Source: Phialocephala subalpina (taxonomy: Eukaryota; Ascomycota; Leotiomycetes; Helotiales; Mollisiaceae). From it: a stretch of 64,000 nt of DNA. A program made the translations under genes and the position numbers. This document shows, in pieces, positions 45,717-56,569 of the stretch. The DNA lies in assembly GCA_900073065.1 (NCBI GenBank), contig FJOG01000020.1:401770-465769 (forward strand). The letters run 5' to 3'. The stretch's first letter is position 1. Each line of letters opens with the position of its first letter. The notes beneath the pieces were generated by a model. The model was not told where the DNA came from, did not search any database, and was given only the letters and a program-made list of their open reading frames with translations.

Positions 45717-46386
45717 ATGAGAGAATCGAGAGGGATGGTTCTTTTTCTTAATTGATTGAAGACGATTCGACCCGACTGTTCACACATTCAAGACCAGACT
45801 TTCCGATTGTTTTGACAGCGTTTGTTGAATTTAGGATTTAAGACCATTCATGAAGGCACTGTACCTCCAGACTGTGAATCAGATACACCAGACGACGGTT
45901 TCAGATTCTGAAACAAAGACGTATGGAAGATGGAAAGTAAGAGGCAATAGAATGACAGCGGTAGGCTTGTCAGGGCAATTGAGGGGGGATCAATCACTTG
46001 TCCCCTTTTTGATTGATCTCTAGGAATGAAACTTCAATGCAGTGAGTGAAATTACTTGTATGATAACTCGGTGGCGAGTGGTATGAGGTATGAGTTGTAC
46101 GAGTCTCATGTGATAGGCGTTAGACCCTAGCAAGGAAGTGGCAACCATGCTGTGCAATTAGTGTATGGTGTCAATAGATGTGTAAATATATTGCTTACCT
46201 TAATCAAGGACATTGGTACTGGCAGAGGGTAGAACTGCATGATGTAACAGCAACAGGGGGGTATGATATAAGAATTATATGTCTATAGGATATCCAAAAT
46301 ACGGTTCAGCGTGATTCTATGAAACCAGAGCCGGCCATCCCATTCCACGCCAAGACATCTTATCCTCCCAACCCAGAATGAAAACC
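45717..46386. other. Convergent intergenic region
   Basis: About 670 bp between the 3' ends of the CFEM gene and 5-oxoprolinase. It is AT-rich with no gene, repeat or RNA structure noticed. Confidence 0.35.
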
Positions 46387-49300
46387 CTAGTTACTCTGCT
46401 CTTGCCTCATCAAGAACAAATTCACATAACCCCTCACATTCGCCCCTTCTGGCTCAGTCTTCACAATCTTAACCTTCTCATCACCATGTCGACCCCATCC
46501 ACCTCCGCCAGGAGTTTCAATTATCATCTTGTCTCCAGCTTGGACCTTGAAATCCTTCCTCCCACCAACATTGACCAATCTGGCCTTGTCATCTCCCATC
46601 TTCTCGACTAATGTATTCCTCCCGCTCTCGCCCGGTCCACCACCCGCCATACCGAATGGCTGATACACTCTCCTCTCGCTGACGATTGAGGCACTGAGAG
46701 CCCGTCGGAATTCGTACTCGCGGATAATGCCATTCCCACCATTGAACAACCCAACACCTCCAGACCCAGGACGGAGAACGAAACGATTCAAGATAACCGG
46801 ATATCTCTTTTCCAATACCTCCGGATCCGTAATCCTCGTATTCGTCATATGAATATGCACCCCACTCGTTCCATGCCACCCCTCCCCCGCACCACTCCCC
46901 CCACAAATCGTCTCCCCAAACCCAAATCCCTTCACCTCCTCCCCAGTCTCAACATCTTTACCTCCAAATCCAAAAGAGAAAACATTGCAATCGCCTTGAC
47001 TCGCAGCACAAGCTTGGAAAGCTTTAATCAGGACGTCTGTTACGCGTTGACTCGTGATGGGATTCCCAGCACAGACGGCTGCTGCTCCGCTGGGATTGAG
47101 GATAGTACCTTCGGGGATGATGAATTTGATAGGGAGGAGACAGCCTTCATTTAAGGGGATGTCTTCGTTGATTAGGCAGCGGAGGACGTACATTGTTGCT
47201 GATTTTGAGATGGCGGATGGGGCGTTGAAGCAGTGGAGGCCTTCGAGGCCGGTGCCTGTGAAGTCAAACACAGCGGAGCCGGAAGGATCGATTGTTATTT
47301 TGAGGGCGAGGGGGGTACCGTCGTCCATGTGGTCGATTGCTGTAAGAGGCATGCCATCAAACTTTTCGTAGGTCTTCTGGAGGTAGGCGCGGACGGCTGT
47401 GGCGGCGTTTTTCTTAATGGCGTTCATGTAGAAGTGTACAGTCTTGAGACCACACTCCTCGATGAGAGCTTGCACGAGATTAGCTCCTTTGGCATTGGCG
47501 GCGATTTGTGCTTTCAAGTCATTGAGGTTGTCGCTCAAGCTTCTTGTGCCGCTGCAGCCCGGATGAGAACCTGTCTCATCGACCAAGACTTTGGTGATTT
47601 CTTCTTCGAAGAACACGCCGTCTCTGACAAGGATCATCGAGGTGATCTGTGCTCCTTCTTCGTACAGCTTTGTACTGCTGGCTGGCATGGAGCCGGGGAG
47701 GATGCCGCCGATTTCGGCGTGGTGGCCTCGAGATGCAGTGTAGAAGCTGATGTTTTTGCCTTCTTGATCGAATATTGGCGTGATGACGGTAATGTCTGGC
47801 AAGTGAGTTCCTCCGGCGAGGGGTCTGGGTTGTGTAAGCGGTTGCACCTAGAGGACATACTTGAGATACTTACGTGTTCGAGACGAGAACATCTCCTGGA
47901 CGCAGGTTCTTGGAGTGAAGGTTATGCTGGAAGCGAACAGCATGTTCCATGCTGCCCAAGTGCACAGGAACGTGTGGAGCATTGGCGACTAGGCCACCGT
48001 CAGGCTATCAAAGTCAGTAATCAAAATCAGTATTCAAAATCGAAAACGGGGTGAGAATACTTACACCAAATAAGGCGCAGCTGAAGTCGAGCCTCTCCTT
48101 GATGTTGACCGAGACACTTGTCTTTTGCAGAGTCAATCCCATCTGCTCTGCAATACCCATGAATCGGTTCGACATGATTGACAACTGAATTGGATCTTCG
48201 ATTAACGGCTCATCGTTCGTGCTACCTGGTGCCGCAGAGGTCTTCTGGGCCGCAAGGTCAATCACAACGTGAGATTGCAATATCCGAGCAGTGGCTCCAG
48301 GTTGCACCACGATCATTTGAGTTTCGTCGTAGATCATTGCTGGGCCAGATATGGTGTCGCCGGGGATACGCTCCTTCAATACGAAAAGCGGCGCATCAGC
48401 CCAACCACTCTCGAAGTAGACCTTGAGAGCCTTCTGATCCTCAAAAGATACAGGTGACCTTGTAAGGGTGGCCAGTTCGCTGCTGATCGACTTCTTCTTC
48501 GCGAGTTGAGTGCCCGCGTTGGCTCGGCCCCGGACGCGTAAGTTTTCTACCAACACTCTTCTATTTGGCAGAGTGAAGGAGAATTCTCGTTGATGCTCTT
48601 TGACGAAAGCAGCGGCATAGTCTCCATCGTCAGGTTGAAGAATCATAATTATCGTATCAGAGCCAGCATATCGTAAGTTGACATAACGTTCGTAAATCAT
48701 TTGGTCCGGGTTGAAACCTTCCAATTTGAGCTCCCTGGTAACTTGGTCCTGTCATGAATTGTCAGCCGATGATTGGCCTTGGAAGGTGGAGAATCAGGAC
48801 GTACCTGCAAGTTTGCCAGCCTGAGCTCGACTTCGTCGACCGAAGAGTAGAAGTCACATGAGCATGGTTCGTGCTTCTCTTGGACGGTATCCGCCAAGGC
48901 CATTCCGTACGCGCTCAAAATACTTGCATGCTTGTGGACCAGAACTCTCTTGATGTTGAGTCGGTCTGCAATCGCCTACCATTCGTTAGAGAAAAGGTGG
49001 AATGTATAATGGGGGGTTTCAAAGACTGACGCAAGCATGTTGGCCTCCAGCGCCTCCAAAACTCGCAAGATTGTGGTCGCCAGTATTGTATCCTTTCGAC
49101 TCAGTGATTTGTCTGATTGGGCGACACATCGACTCGTTGGCCACGTTCAAAAACCCCAAGCAAACTTCTTCGACAGAAAGAAGCTTACCACCAGAGTTTT
49201 TCAGATCCTCGTTGATGGTCTCTGTGAGCTTCTCGAATGCTATTCGAGAGGCCTCGAGATCCAGTGGCTCATTCTCATGTGGGCCAAAGATCTTTGGGAA

Positions 49301-50844
49301 GTGCTCGGGCGACAGGCGGCCAAGTACTAGATTTGCATCTGTGACTGTTAACGGACCACCCTTTCTGTAGCATGTGGGCCCTGGATGTGCTCCCTACGGT
49401 TCTGTGAGTCTCAATTCGTCAAAATTCGTCAAATGAACTTACAGCTGATTGAGGCCCGGCATTGAAAAGCCCATTGCGGTAGGTCAGGATACTTCCACCG
49501 CCTGCCGCAACAGTGGTGATATCCAATTGTGGCGTCTGAACTGTGACCCCTGCGATCACATTCTCAAGGGTATGAGTTAAAAGACCGCCGTACCGACTGA
49601 CATCCGTGGATGTTCCTGTTCTCAAATCAGCATATTGCGGAACTCAATAAGACTGGCATCGCCCACCTCCCATATCGAAACCAATGCACGGAACTTTATC
49701 TTCCTCATCGTAGCATGTACGACTAAAACCAACTACTCCTCCCGCCGGTCCAGACAAGATGGCTCTGAGACCATTGAATCTCTGCCAGCCGACAAGTCCA
49801 CCATCAGATTGCATAAATTCACAGCGTGCTCTTTGCTCGCCGTCTTCTAACTTCCCGATGAAACCAGCTCGGAAGCCATCGATGTACTTCTGAACTACAG
49901 GAGAAAGGTACGCGTCTGCAGCTGCTGAATGGCCACGCGATACGGCTTTGATCATAGGCAAAAGCTGGGACGAAAGTGAAATCTGAGTGAAACCGATTTC
50001 TTTAGCGATCTTGCCAATAGAAAGCTCGTGATCCGGATATGTGTAAGAATGCAGCAGTACTACCGCCAAGGAGTGGACGCCGCTATCATACAGTTTCTGA
50101 AGATCTCCTCGTGCTTGCTGGACATCTGAGATTTGTGAGCACGGGAATTGACTTTTCCAGGATGGAAATCGTACCAAGAGGCCTCAAAACTCTGATGAGT
50201 TCTCCTCCGACTCCTTTGGCGACCTGAGAACCGTCAACTAGCGAGTCCAGCTCAGCTGCTGCTTTCGGACTTGGGTCTTCGGTATACTCCTCAGGAGTCA
50301 CTCGCTCGTCAATTTCCAAGACATCCGAGAACAACGGAGCCGGCCGCCGGATGTTGAAATCGAACAATTTTGGTCTTGTCTGATCTCCTATCCTCAATAG
50401 ATCCGCATGGCCCCTGGAAACAACGAGAGCACAGGATTCTGCAGATCTCTCAAGCAGCGCGTTTGTTGCAACAGTGGTTCCCATTTTGATGGAGGCTAGA
50501 AAGGGGTCAGTTAGCACGTGATAGCGAAGAGGTAGGGAGACTTACCAATCAGAGCAGTGTCGATTGGCTCGCCCCTGACGAGCTTCTCGCCTGTGACCTG
50601 CTCCAATATCCTCCTAATACCTTCCTGCCAGAAGTCAGCTCCAGGTTCTACCTTGCACATTGCCAGCACTTACTGTTGGAGCATCATCGTAATTGGTAGG
50701 GTCAACGCTGAGGAGCTTGACCACAATGTCCTCTTTTCCGGGAATGTTTGTCGCTATGCAATCTGTAAATGTTCCTCCTCGATCAATGGCAATCTCAATT
50801 CCGGACTTCATAGGAGTAGGTGGAGGGGTAATAGCGACAGGCAT
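46387..50844 (-). CDS. OXP1: 5-oxoprolinase (ATP-hydrolysing), hydantoinase A/B family
   Basis: A multi-exon minus-strand gene (at least seven short introns) encodes roughly 1,330-1,350 residues, the usual size of eukaryotic 5-oxoprolinase. The N-terminal HyuA half opens with [15 protein letters not shown] and contains [44 protein letters not shown] and [10 protein letters not shown]. The C-terminal HyuB half contains [44 protein letters not shown] and the final [10 protein letters not shown]. The enzyme converts 5-oxoproline to glutamate using ATP in the gamma-glutamyl (glutathione) cycle in the cytosol. Exons stay in frame throughout and no lesion was noticed. Confidence 0.92.
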
Positions 50845-51668
50845 GTTGACGAGACTCTTTTGAAGGACTTCCTCTGAAATAATTTGGGGGATGATTTGCC
50901 TGCTCGATGGTGTAACGGCGTACGAGAGAAGATATAATATGATATACTTGATGGATTTATCACGGGAATGGATGTCCGCGTCCTCTACTAAAACGGTGGC
51001 GACATCTTTCTAGCCTTGGGAGATTGAAAAGTCAAGTCTCGATGGCGCGAGCAGAGAGGGGTCATGATGAGTGGCAGGAATTTCCCACCATTGGGCCTTG
51101 TACGGCATAGCTGGCGATAGGAGTCTCAGATGCATCCACTGATGATTTGACAATTGCCGATCGTTGACTCGCATCAATCAGTATCGCGGTGGCATTTGTG
51201 GAGTTGAAGCTTCGGAGTTGAGCCCGAGATGTTTCTTATCGAAGCCTCGTGCAGCACAAAGCCCGTATTTATTTAGCGCCACCAACGCCCATGCACGCCA
51301 TAAGCACGCTAGGGCATGCACGCCGTATCCACCTCGTTGCCGCAGGAAGAACTCCATCATCGACAACATCGCTCACCGAATTTCGGGGTGCAAAGTCCAT
51401 CGACATCTACAAGTGTAGATAGCCTCACGGAATACGTACTGCACTTCGCCCGAGATATGTCAACCCATAGTATCGGGCTGCTGTCCCCGCCCGCAACCCT
51501 AGATACCTCTAGTGAGATTGCCTTGGCGGGGAGTTGCGTTGACTCGACCCATGAAGAGGCGTCGATATGTTATGTTTTGTCTGTGGTATTGTCTTTCGTC
51601 TCAGTCCTTTATGATTTACAACTGCGTCACTCTGAGACTCCCTGCAGATACGAGTTCCTTTTTCCAAG
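50845..51668. promoter_or_regulatory. Divergent intergenic region 5-oxoprolinase/aminotransferase
   Basis: About 820 bp between divergent starts, holding both promoters. Short open frames (for example 51316-51696 plus) show no domain and partly overlap the aminotransferase start. No clear core element. Confidence 0.4.
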
Positions 51669-53073
51669 ATGTCGTCTCATATCAATTTGCAATTAGGATG
51701 GCCAACTCCGCGTCTGTTTCCAGCCGAACAACTCGCAGCAGCAACAACATCCAGTCTGTTAGATCCTGAAATTGCCAAGTCTGCACTCATATACGGTCCT
51801 GATCTGGGATATACCCCCTTTCGAGAATCTGTCGCAGAATGGCTGACTTCATTCTACCAACCTCCTTCTGGAGCAATCCCCATCGACCGGATAGCCATTA
51901 CCGGTGGTGCGTCTCAGAACCTCGCAAGCATATTGCAGGTCTTCTCTGATCCAAATACCACCCGAAGGATATGGATGGTTGAGCCAACATACTTCTTGGC
52001 ATGCACAATATTTCAGGATGCTGGCTTTGCAGGGAGACTGAGAGGTGTACCCGAGAATGAGCATGGTATCGACATTGAGTTCCTGCGGAAGAAACTCTCG
52101 AAGTTCGAATATGAGGCAAGCCAAAATGGTGTGTACCACGAAATAAAACCTACAACACAATACGGCAAGATCTTCAGGCATATCCTCTACCTGACTCCCA
52201 CATTTTCCAACCCAAGTGCAAAGACAATGTCAACTCCGGTCCGACAACAACTTCTGTCACTTACACGAGAGTATGATATGCTCATCATCTCGGATGATGT
52301 TTACGATTTTCTACGATGGCCTGCTGAAGAGACCAAATCAACTTCTGTCAAGATGGCACCTATCACTCCTCGGCTGGTTGACCTTGATCGTGCTACGAGC
52401 TCGGATGACTCTTGGGGGAACAGCATCAGCAATGGATCATTTTCGAAAATAGTCGCTCCAGGCGTGCGTGTTGGCTGGGCAGAAGCTTCAACGAAGATCA
52501 TCCTCAGGCTCTCGCAGAAGTACGACTCCAGTTTGTTTATCGCATCTCAGTACTGACAAACTTGACAGCGGCGCAACTCGCTCAGGCGGAGCCCCTTCAC
52601 ATCTCACCTCCACATTCCTAGACCATCTTCTAAGCTCTGGAGCCATGCAAAAACACATCGATGAAATCCTGATTCGTACCTATCAATCGAGATATCGCGT
52701 CCTCATGAAAGCCATCAAAACCCATCTTGAACCTCTCGGCGTTAGGATCACAACTGGTGCTCCATACACCGTCCCAGAAGACAACAACACTATTGTCCCA
52801 GCAGGTGGTTTCTTCACCTACATCACATTCCCACCCGAGCTACCTAGCGCGGATGTCATCGCCAAACGAGCAAAAGACGAACAAGCATTGACTTTTGCAT
52901 ATGGAGCTATGTTCGTGGTGAAAGGGGATGAGACGAGTGCTGAGAGGTCGAAACAAGGATTCGGCAATGGAGCAAGACTGTGTTGGGCTTGGCATGAAGA
53001 GGAGGAAATTGAGAAGGGTGTAAGCAGGTTGGGAGAGCTTTTGAAAACTATGTTAGTTGAAAGCTCAAGGTGA
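51669..53073 (+). CDS. PLP-dependent aminotransferase class I/II (YER152C-like)
   Basis: Two exons (51669-52519, 52569-53073) with a 49-bp intron give 451 residues. The start INLQLGWPTPRLFPAEQLAA and YGPDLGYTPFRESVAEWL are typical of the yeast YER152C / 2-aminoadipate-transaminase-like branch of fold-type I enzymes. The cofactor-binding region shows GASQNLASILQVF, EPTYFLAC and SDDVYDFLRW. The Schiff-base lysine lies in GSFSKIVAPGVRVGW. A conserved Arg in the C-terminal part (NGARLCWAW) would bind the substrate carboxylate. The amino-acid substrate is not determined. It is a single full-length gene with no anomalies. Confidence 0.88.
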
Positions 53074-53720
53074 TGGTTGAAGCCTTCACCGACAATTCAA
53101 TTTTGCTTTCAGCCCTGTACTAAGAGCCTCGCAAACTACACTATTTTGGCCATCGATATTGTCTGATCTTAGTGCGAAGAGCAAGGAGACGTCGTAAAGA
53201 GTCAAACGATCCGCTGATCAGTGTCACACACCGGCCTTGCTTACTGTACTCAGAACTTTCTCTCAGCCCTACGTGGGTACAATGAACACCCTTGAACGAT
53301 GTAACTTACTCAGCGGACATTTCTATTCTTGCGAGCCTCTGGGATATTGTTCGCTTAATGTCGTCCAGCAATAAGGGGCAGCATCACTCGCTTGTCTCGG
53401 TGCCTGCCGCTGTCGATGTCGGCCGCCAGACTTGCTCCAAACTGTGGCAATGCAACAGCTCGTGATGCTCTCGAAGAGCACAATACCAGCTTCATACATC
53501 AAAACCTGAACCATGCTCGTCAGCGGAAGTTGCATGTGAGATGATTCTCACCGCAAGATGTTGAAGCTGAGCTCTAGTGGCGGGCAGTCGGGCTCCCTTG
53601 CCCCTCAAGCCCATGTATATATACCCCAACAGCTCCTTCTAACCACTCTTGCAATCAATCACGCTATTCAACTCACTGAGACTCTCTCTTGCACCTCACG
53701 ATTTTCACAAAACTACCAAA
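53074..53720. promoter_or_regulatory. Intergenic region upstream of the lysozyme-like gene
   Basis: About 650 bp without a supported gene. A TATATATA element lies at about 53615-53622, roughly 100 bp before ATG 53721, and looks like a core promoter for the next gene. A CT-rich leader follows. Confidence 0.45.
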
Positions 53721-54343
53721 ATGGGTTGGACACACTACTCCGGGCCCGCCTCAGCCTTCCCTCCCATGTCAACATGGAAGACCTTCGAGCAAATATTCAA
53801 CGCCAATCAATCCGAGATGCTCCAAACAGGAGACACCCACGAAGACGTCGGCCGAATCTGGAATGCTGTCGAAGCCGCCGCCAAAGAAATCGGGGTCGAA
53901 GAACGAGTCATCTTCTGTATTATCATGCAAGAGAGCACTGGGAATGTAGGGATCGGAACGACTACTGATCCGGGCGGAAAGGCGACGGGTGGGTTGATGC
54001 AGGCGGAAGAAAGTCCCGCTTTTCCAGGAAAGCATGGATTGTCGCAGGTGAGTTGTCCACTACTGAGTTACAAAGATCCGAGCCGGTATTAATGCCAATT
54101 TTGTAGGCTCAAATTTCTGCCATGGTGACGGCTGGGACGAAGCACTTCAAAGGGAACTTGAAGCAGCTAGATGACAAGGATACGGCTTCCACTATCTATC
54201 GTGCGTTAAGATTGTATAATTCGGGGAAGATCAATGAGTCGAATCTGTCTGATGGGGAGAAAGCTACTCCGAGCTATGTGTCGGATATCGCGAACAGATT
54301 GCAGGGACGCACCAACAAGGACAAGGGGCGTGACGAGTTGTAG
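53721..54343 (+). CDS. Goose-type lysozyme-like (transglycosylase-fold) protein
   Basis: Two exons (53721-54047, 54107-54343) give 187 residues. The helix VGRIWNAVEAAAKEIGVEER leads to IFCIIMQESTGNVGI, where the Glu after MQ is placed like the catalytic Glu of goose-type lysozymes and SLT-like transglycosylases. TGGLMQAEE follows, matching the GLMQ motif of the fold. The C-terminal half (STIYRALRLYNSGK) fits the substrate-groove helices. The family cleaves peptidoglycan, so an antibacterial or self-regulatory role is conceivable. No signal peptide is seen at the N-terminus (MGWTHYSGPASAF), so secretion would need a non-classical route. The fold assignment is by motif only. Confidence 0.62.
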
Positions 54344-54465
54344 TTGTTTTTGCTGGATTACGATATGAAAAGCAATACTGTCATTCTCAATCTTTCTTCC
54401 GTATCTATCTATGGCATCCGTTCTACCAACTCCTTTCGCTATCAAAAATGAAGTATTCAACGCCT

Positions 54466-55446
54466 TCAAAGCCTAGCCATCACATCCTCTTCCTCAGCCT
54501 GCTCAACCTTCTCCCACCCCGCTTCATCTTCCTCCCTAACCTCACTCTCCAAAAAGAACCTTAACATAACCCCCGCCGCCCAAACCGCATCATCATCCTT
54601 CTCAACCCCAACCAACTTCTCCTCCAAATACCCCTCCTCCCACCCCGCCGCCTTCGAAAAAACCTTCAAAGTCTCTCCATTAACAAACCTATCAAACTCC
54701 GCATGTCCCTGATAAGTCAACACTCTTCCTCTCTGCCACAGTCCCTGCAAAGCACAATGTTCACTGCTCCCCAGTGCGTGGAAGCCTTCTGGGATAGGAT
54801 GGAGAACGACGTGGTCTGCGTGTACGAATTGTTGTCGAAGTTGGGTAGGATTAGAATGGTTGGAGAGGACGGGACCGAAGTGGGAGAGGATGGCGGGGGT
54901 GAGGGTTATTGGGTGGACGCCGAGTTCCCAGCCTTTGGGATCGCGGACGACGGCTGGGTGGGAGGGGGTTGAGAAGAGGGCGTGGGCGATTAGTTGGTGT
55001 CCGAAGCAGGAGCCGAAGAGGTGGATTTTGGGGTGATTTGTGTAGAGTTCTGTCTTCTCGTTGGTTATGTGAATGTACGAGGGGATAGGGAGCTTCACCT
55101 TGTGTGAATTCAAGCAATGCTTTGATCCAGGGCGCATCGTCATAAGCTGAAGCCGCTTTTTTTCCACATCAGCCACATCCCAAACTAATCCGTGATGAGG
55201 TATCATACCAGATCCAGTAATAATGATCCCATCAACTCTATCCAAATCCTCAATCGAAGGCAAGAATCCCCTCACACAATCAAAACTACTAAACTCTAAA
55301 TCCACCTCCGGCACACCAGGTGTCTGCACCGCAGCATCCCTCAACAACGCTTCAAAAATATCCCCATACGTCCCTCTCTCCGCATAAACATTCGGAACCG
55401 GAGTATCACAGTCCAAACCCACGATATGAAGCGAAATAGGGGCCAT
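54466..55446 (-). CDS. Class I glutamine amidotransferase-like protein
   Basis: Three exons on the minus strand (55446-55209, 55146-55099, 55049-54466) join in frame to 289 residues. The fold shows GIIITGS, then YDDAPWIKALLEF, the nucleophile elbow IHLFGSCFGHQLIAHAL, and the triad His in LTYQGHAEFD. This pattern is shared by stand-alone GATase1-like proteins of fungi (related to YLR126C of yeast), whose acceptor domain and substrate are unknown. Without the two introns the frame is open but inserts non-family sequence, so splicing is preferred. The C-terminus is acidic. The gene is convergent with the lysozyme-like gene, only about 120 bp apart. Confidence 0.83.
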   Translation of the reverse strand: MAPISLHIVGLDCDTPVPNVYAERGTYGDIFEALLRDAAVQTPGVPEVDLEFSSFDCVRGFLPSIEDLDRVDGIIITGSGMIPHHGLVWDVADVEKKRLQLMTMRPGSKHCLNSHKVKLPIPSYIHITNEKTELYTNHPKIHLFGSCFGHQLIAHALFSTPSHPAVVRDPKGWELGVHPITLTPAILSHFGPVLSNHSNPTQLRQQFVHADHVVLHPIPEGFHALGSSEHCALQGLWQRGRVLTYQGHAEFDRFVNGETLKVFSKAAGWEEGYLEEKLVGVEKDDDAVWAAGVMLRFFLESEVREEDEAGWEKVEQAEEEDVMARL

Positions 55447-56165
55447 CTCGTCTCTCGTATAATATCAATCACGTGAAGCTTCCTCGCCTCCAGGTGCCTC
55501 CTTTTTTCCTGTCAGCACTTAAAGGTTTCACGGCTGGGAGTCAGAAACGAGACACGCAAGGCCCCTCTTTCAGCTCAACCTAATCTTCATATCGAGATCG
55601 AGATAGATGAGTGACTCGAAAGAGATTGTGATAGAGCGATCTTCGGCCCGCACTCCACTCTTGAGGGTTCGGCAAGATAAAGTCCGCCGATAAGGGGTAT
55701 GTTTTAGTAACAAGACATGTTGAATGCCCGATGGCTTGCTTGAGGCTCGGTGAGGACGCCGACGCATTTCCGTCGCGGCTAGAATGAGAAGGCTTGGTTT
55801 GGAGTTTGAAGTTTGGAGTTTGGAGTTTGGAGTTGAGAAAGGAGGGAGGCAAAGACTTTACCAAGGTTTAGCGGAGGTCCACTCCAAGGATTCGAGGGGG
55901 AGGCGACACTTTTCTGTTGCAGAACCAAACATCTCCACCTCTTCACAATAAGTCACAAGGCATTCTCATGCTCAACAGCAGGTCTTGTTTAAGTTCCAAG
56001 TATAGGATGATAGACGAGGCGAGAATGCGGTTCAAGCTCACGTGCAGCCTCCAATCACAACACTAGAAGTTGGGAGCTACGATGAATGAAGGAGGTATGA
56101 TCATTATTACTGCGAAGTAGAGGACGAATTGATGGTTTAGGCAATAGAAGTAGGGCCCTCGAGAC
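55447..56165. other. Intergenic region with 7-bp tandem repeat
   Basis: About 720 bp. It contains the amidotransferase promoter (start at 55446) and the GTTTGGA repeat at about 55796-55836. No gene is supported; minus-strand frames over the repeat only translate the repeat. Confidence 0.4.
55796..55836. repeat. Short tandem repeat, unit GTTTGGA
   Basis: Five to six head-to-tail copies of a 7-bp unit (GTTTGGA, with one GTTTGAA variant) lie in non-coding sequence upstream of the amidotransferase gene. Confidence 0.8.
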
Positions 56166-56569
56166 CTAGAATCGGATATCGTAAACTCCATCGTCGCATT
56201 TCACGTACCAAACGCCCTCCCAGTTCCAAGGAGTACAAACTCCGAAAGACCCCTCAAAATGTACCCCCTTAGCTATCCTTAATTTAGCTCCATCTATTTC
56301 ATATGCAGGGAAGGCTTCGACCTGCGCGCACCCAGGAACAGCGCACTGTGACCCGCGAGGCACGCATTCAAATCCACCAATTCCATCTGAGCACTAAAAA
56401 AACAATCGTCAACTCTACTCTAACGCCATATCGAGTACACCTACATAGAACTGTCCTGAGGATAGCAAGTATTGCTGTTGCCACTAGGGCAAGTTCTGGC
56501 CAAGAGTTGTGCGAGAGACTCTTCGGCGGGAGCTGCTGCAAAGGAGAGGAAGAGGAGAGAGAGACGCAT
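56166..56569 (-). CDS. Small secreted cysteine-rich protein candidate (splice phase unresolved)
   Basis: The minus strand from ATG 56569 gives a signal peptide (MRLSLLFLSFAAAPA) and two cysteines (RTCPSGNSNTCYPQ). A second open segment down to 56166 adds further cysteines in CSDGIGGFECVPRGSQC, VPGC, GVCTPWNWEG and KCDD. An intron with donor GTAGGT and a T-rich TTTTTTTAG acceptor separates them, but the strict GT...AG join leaves the two parts one base out of phase. A non-canonical donor, a lesion or a sequence error are possible. Cys-rich, secreted and about 105 residues long, it resembles fungal effector-type proteins. Function unknown. Confidence 0.5.

Noticed and set aside
47233..48054. 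Long plus-strand open frame (273 codons)
   Set aside because: It lies antisense to well-conserved 5-oxoprolinase exons and is a shadow frame.
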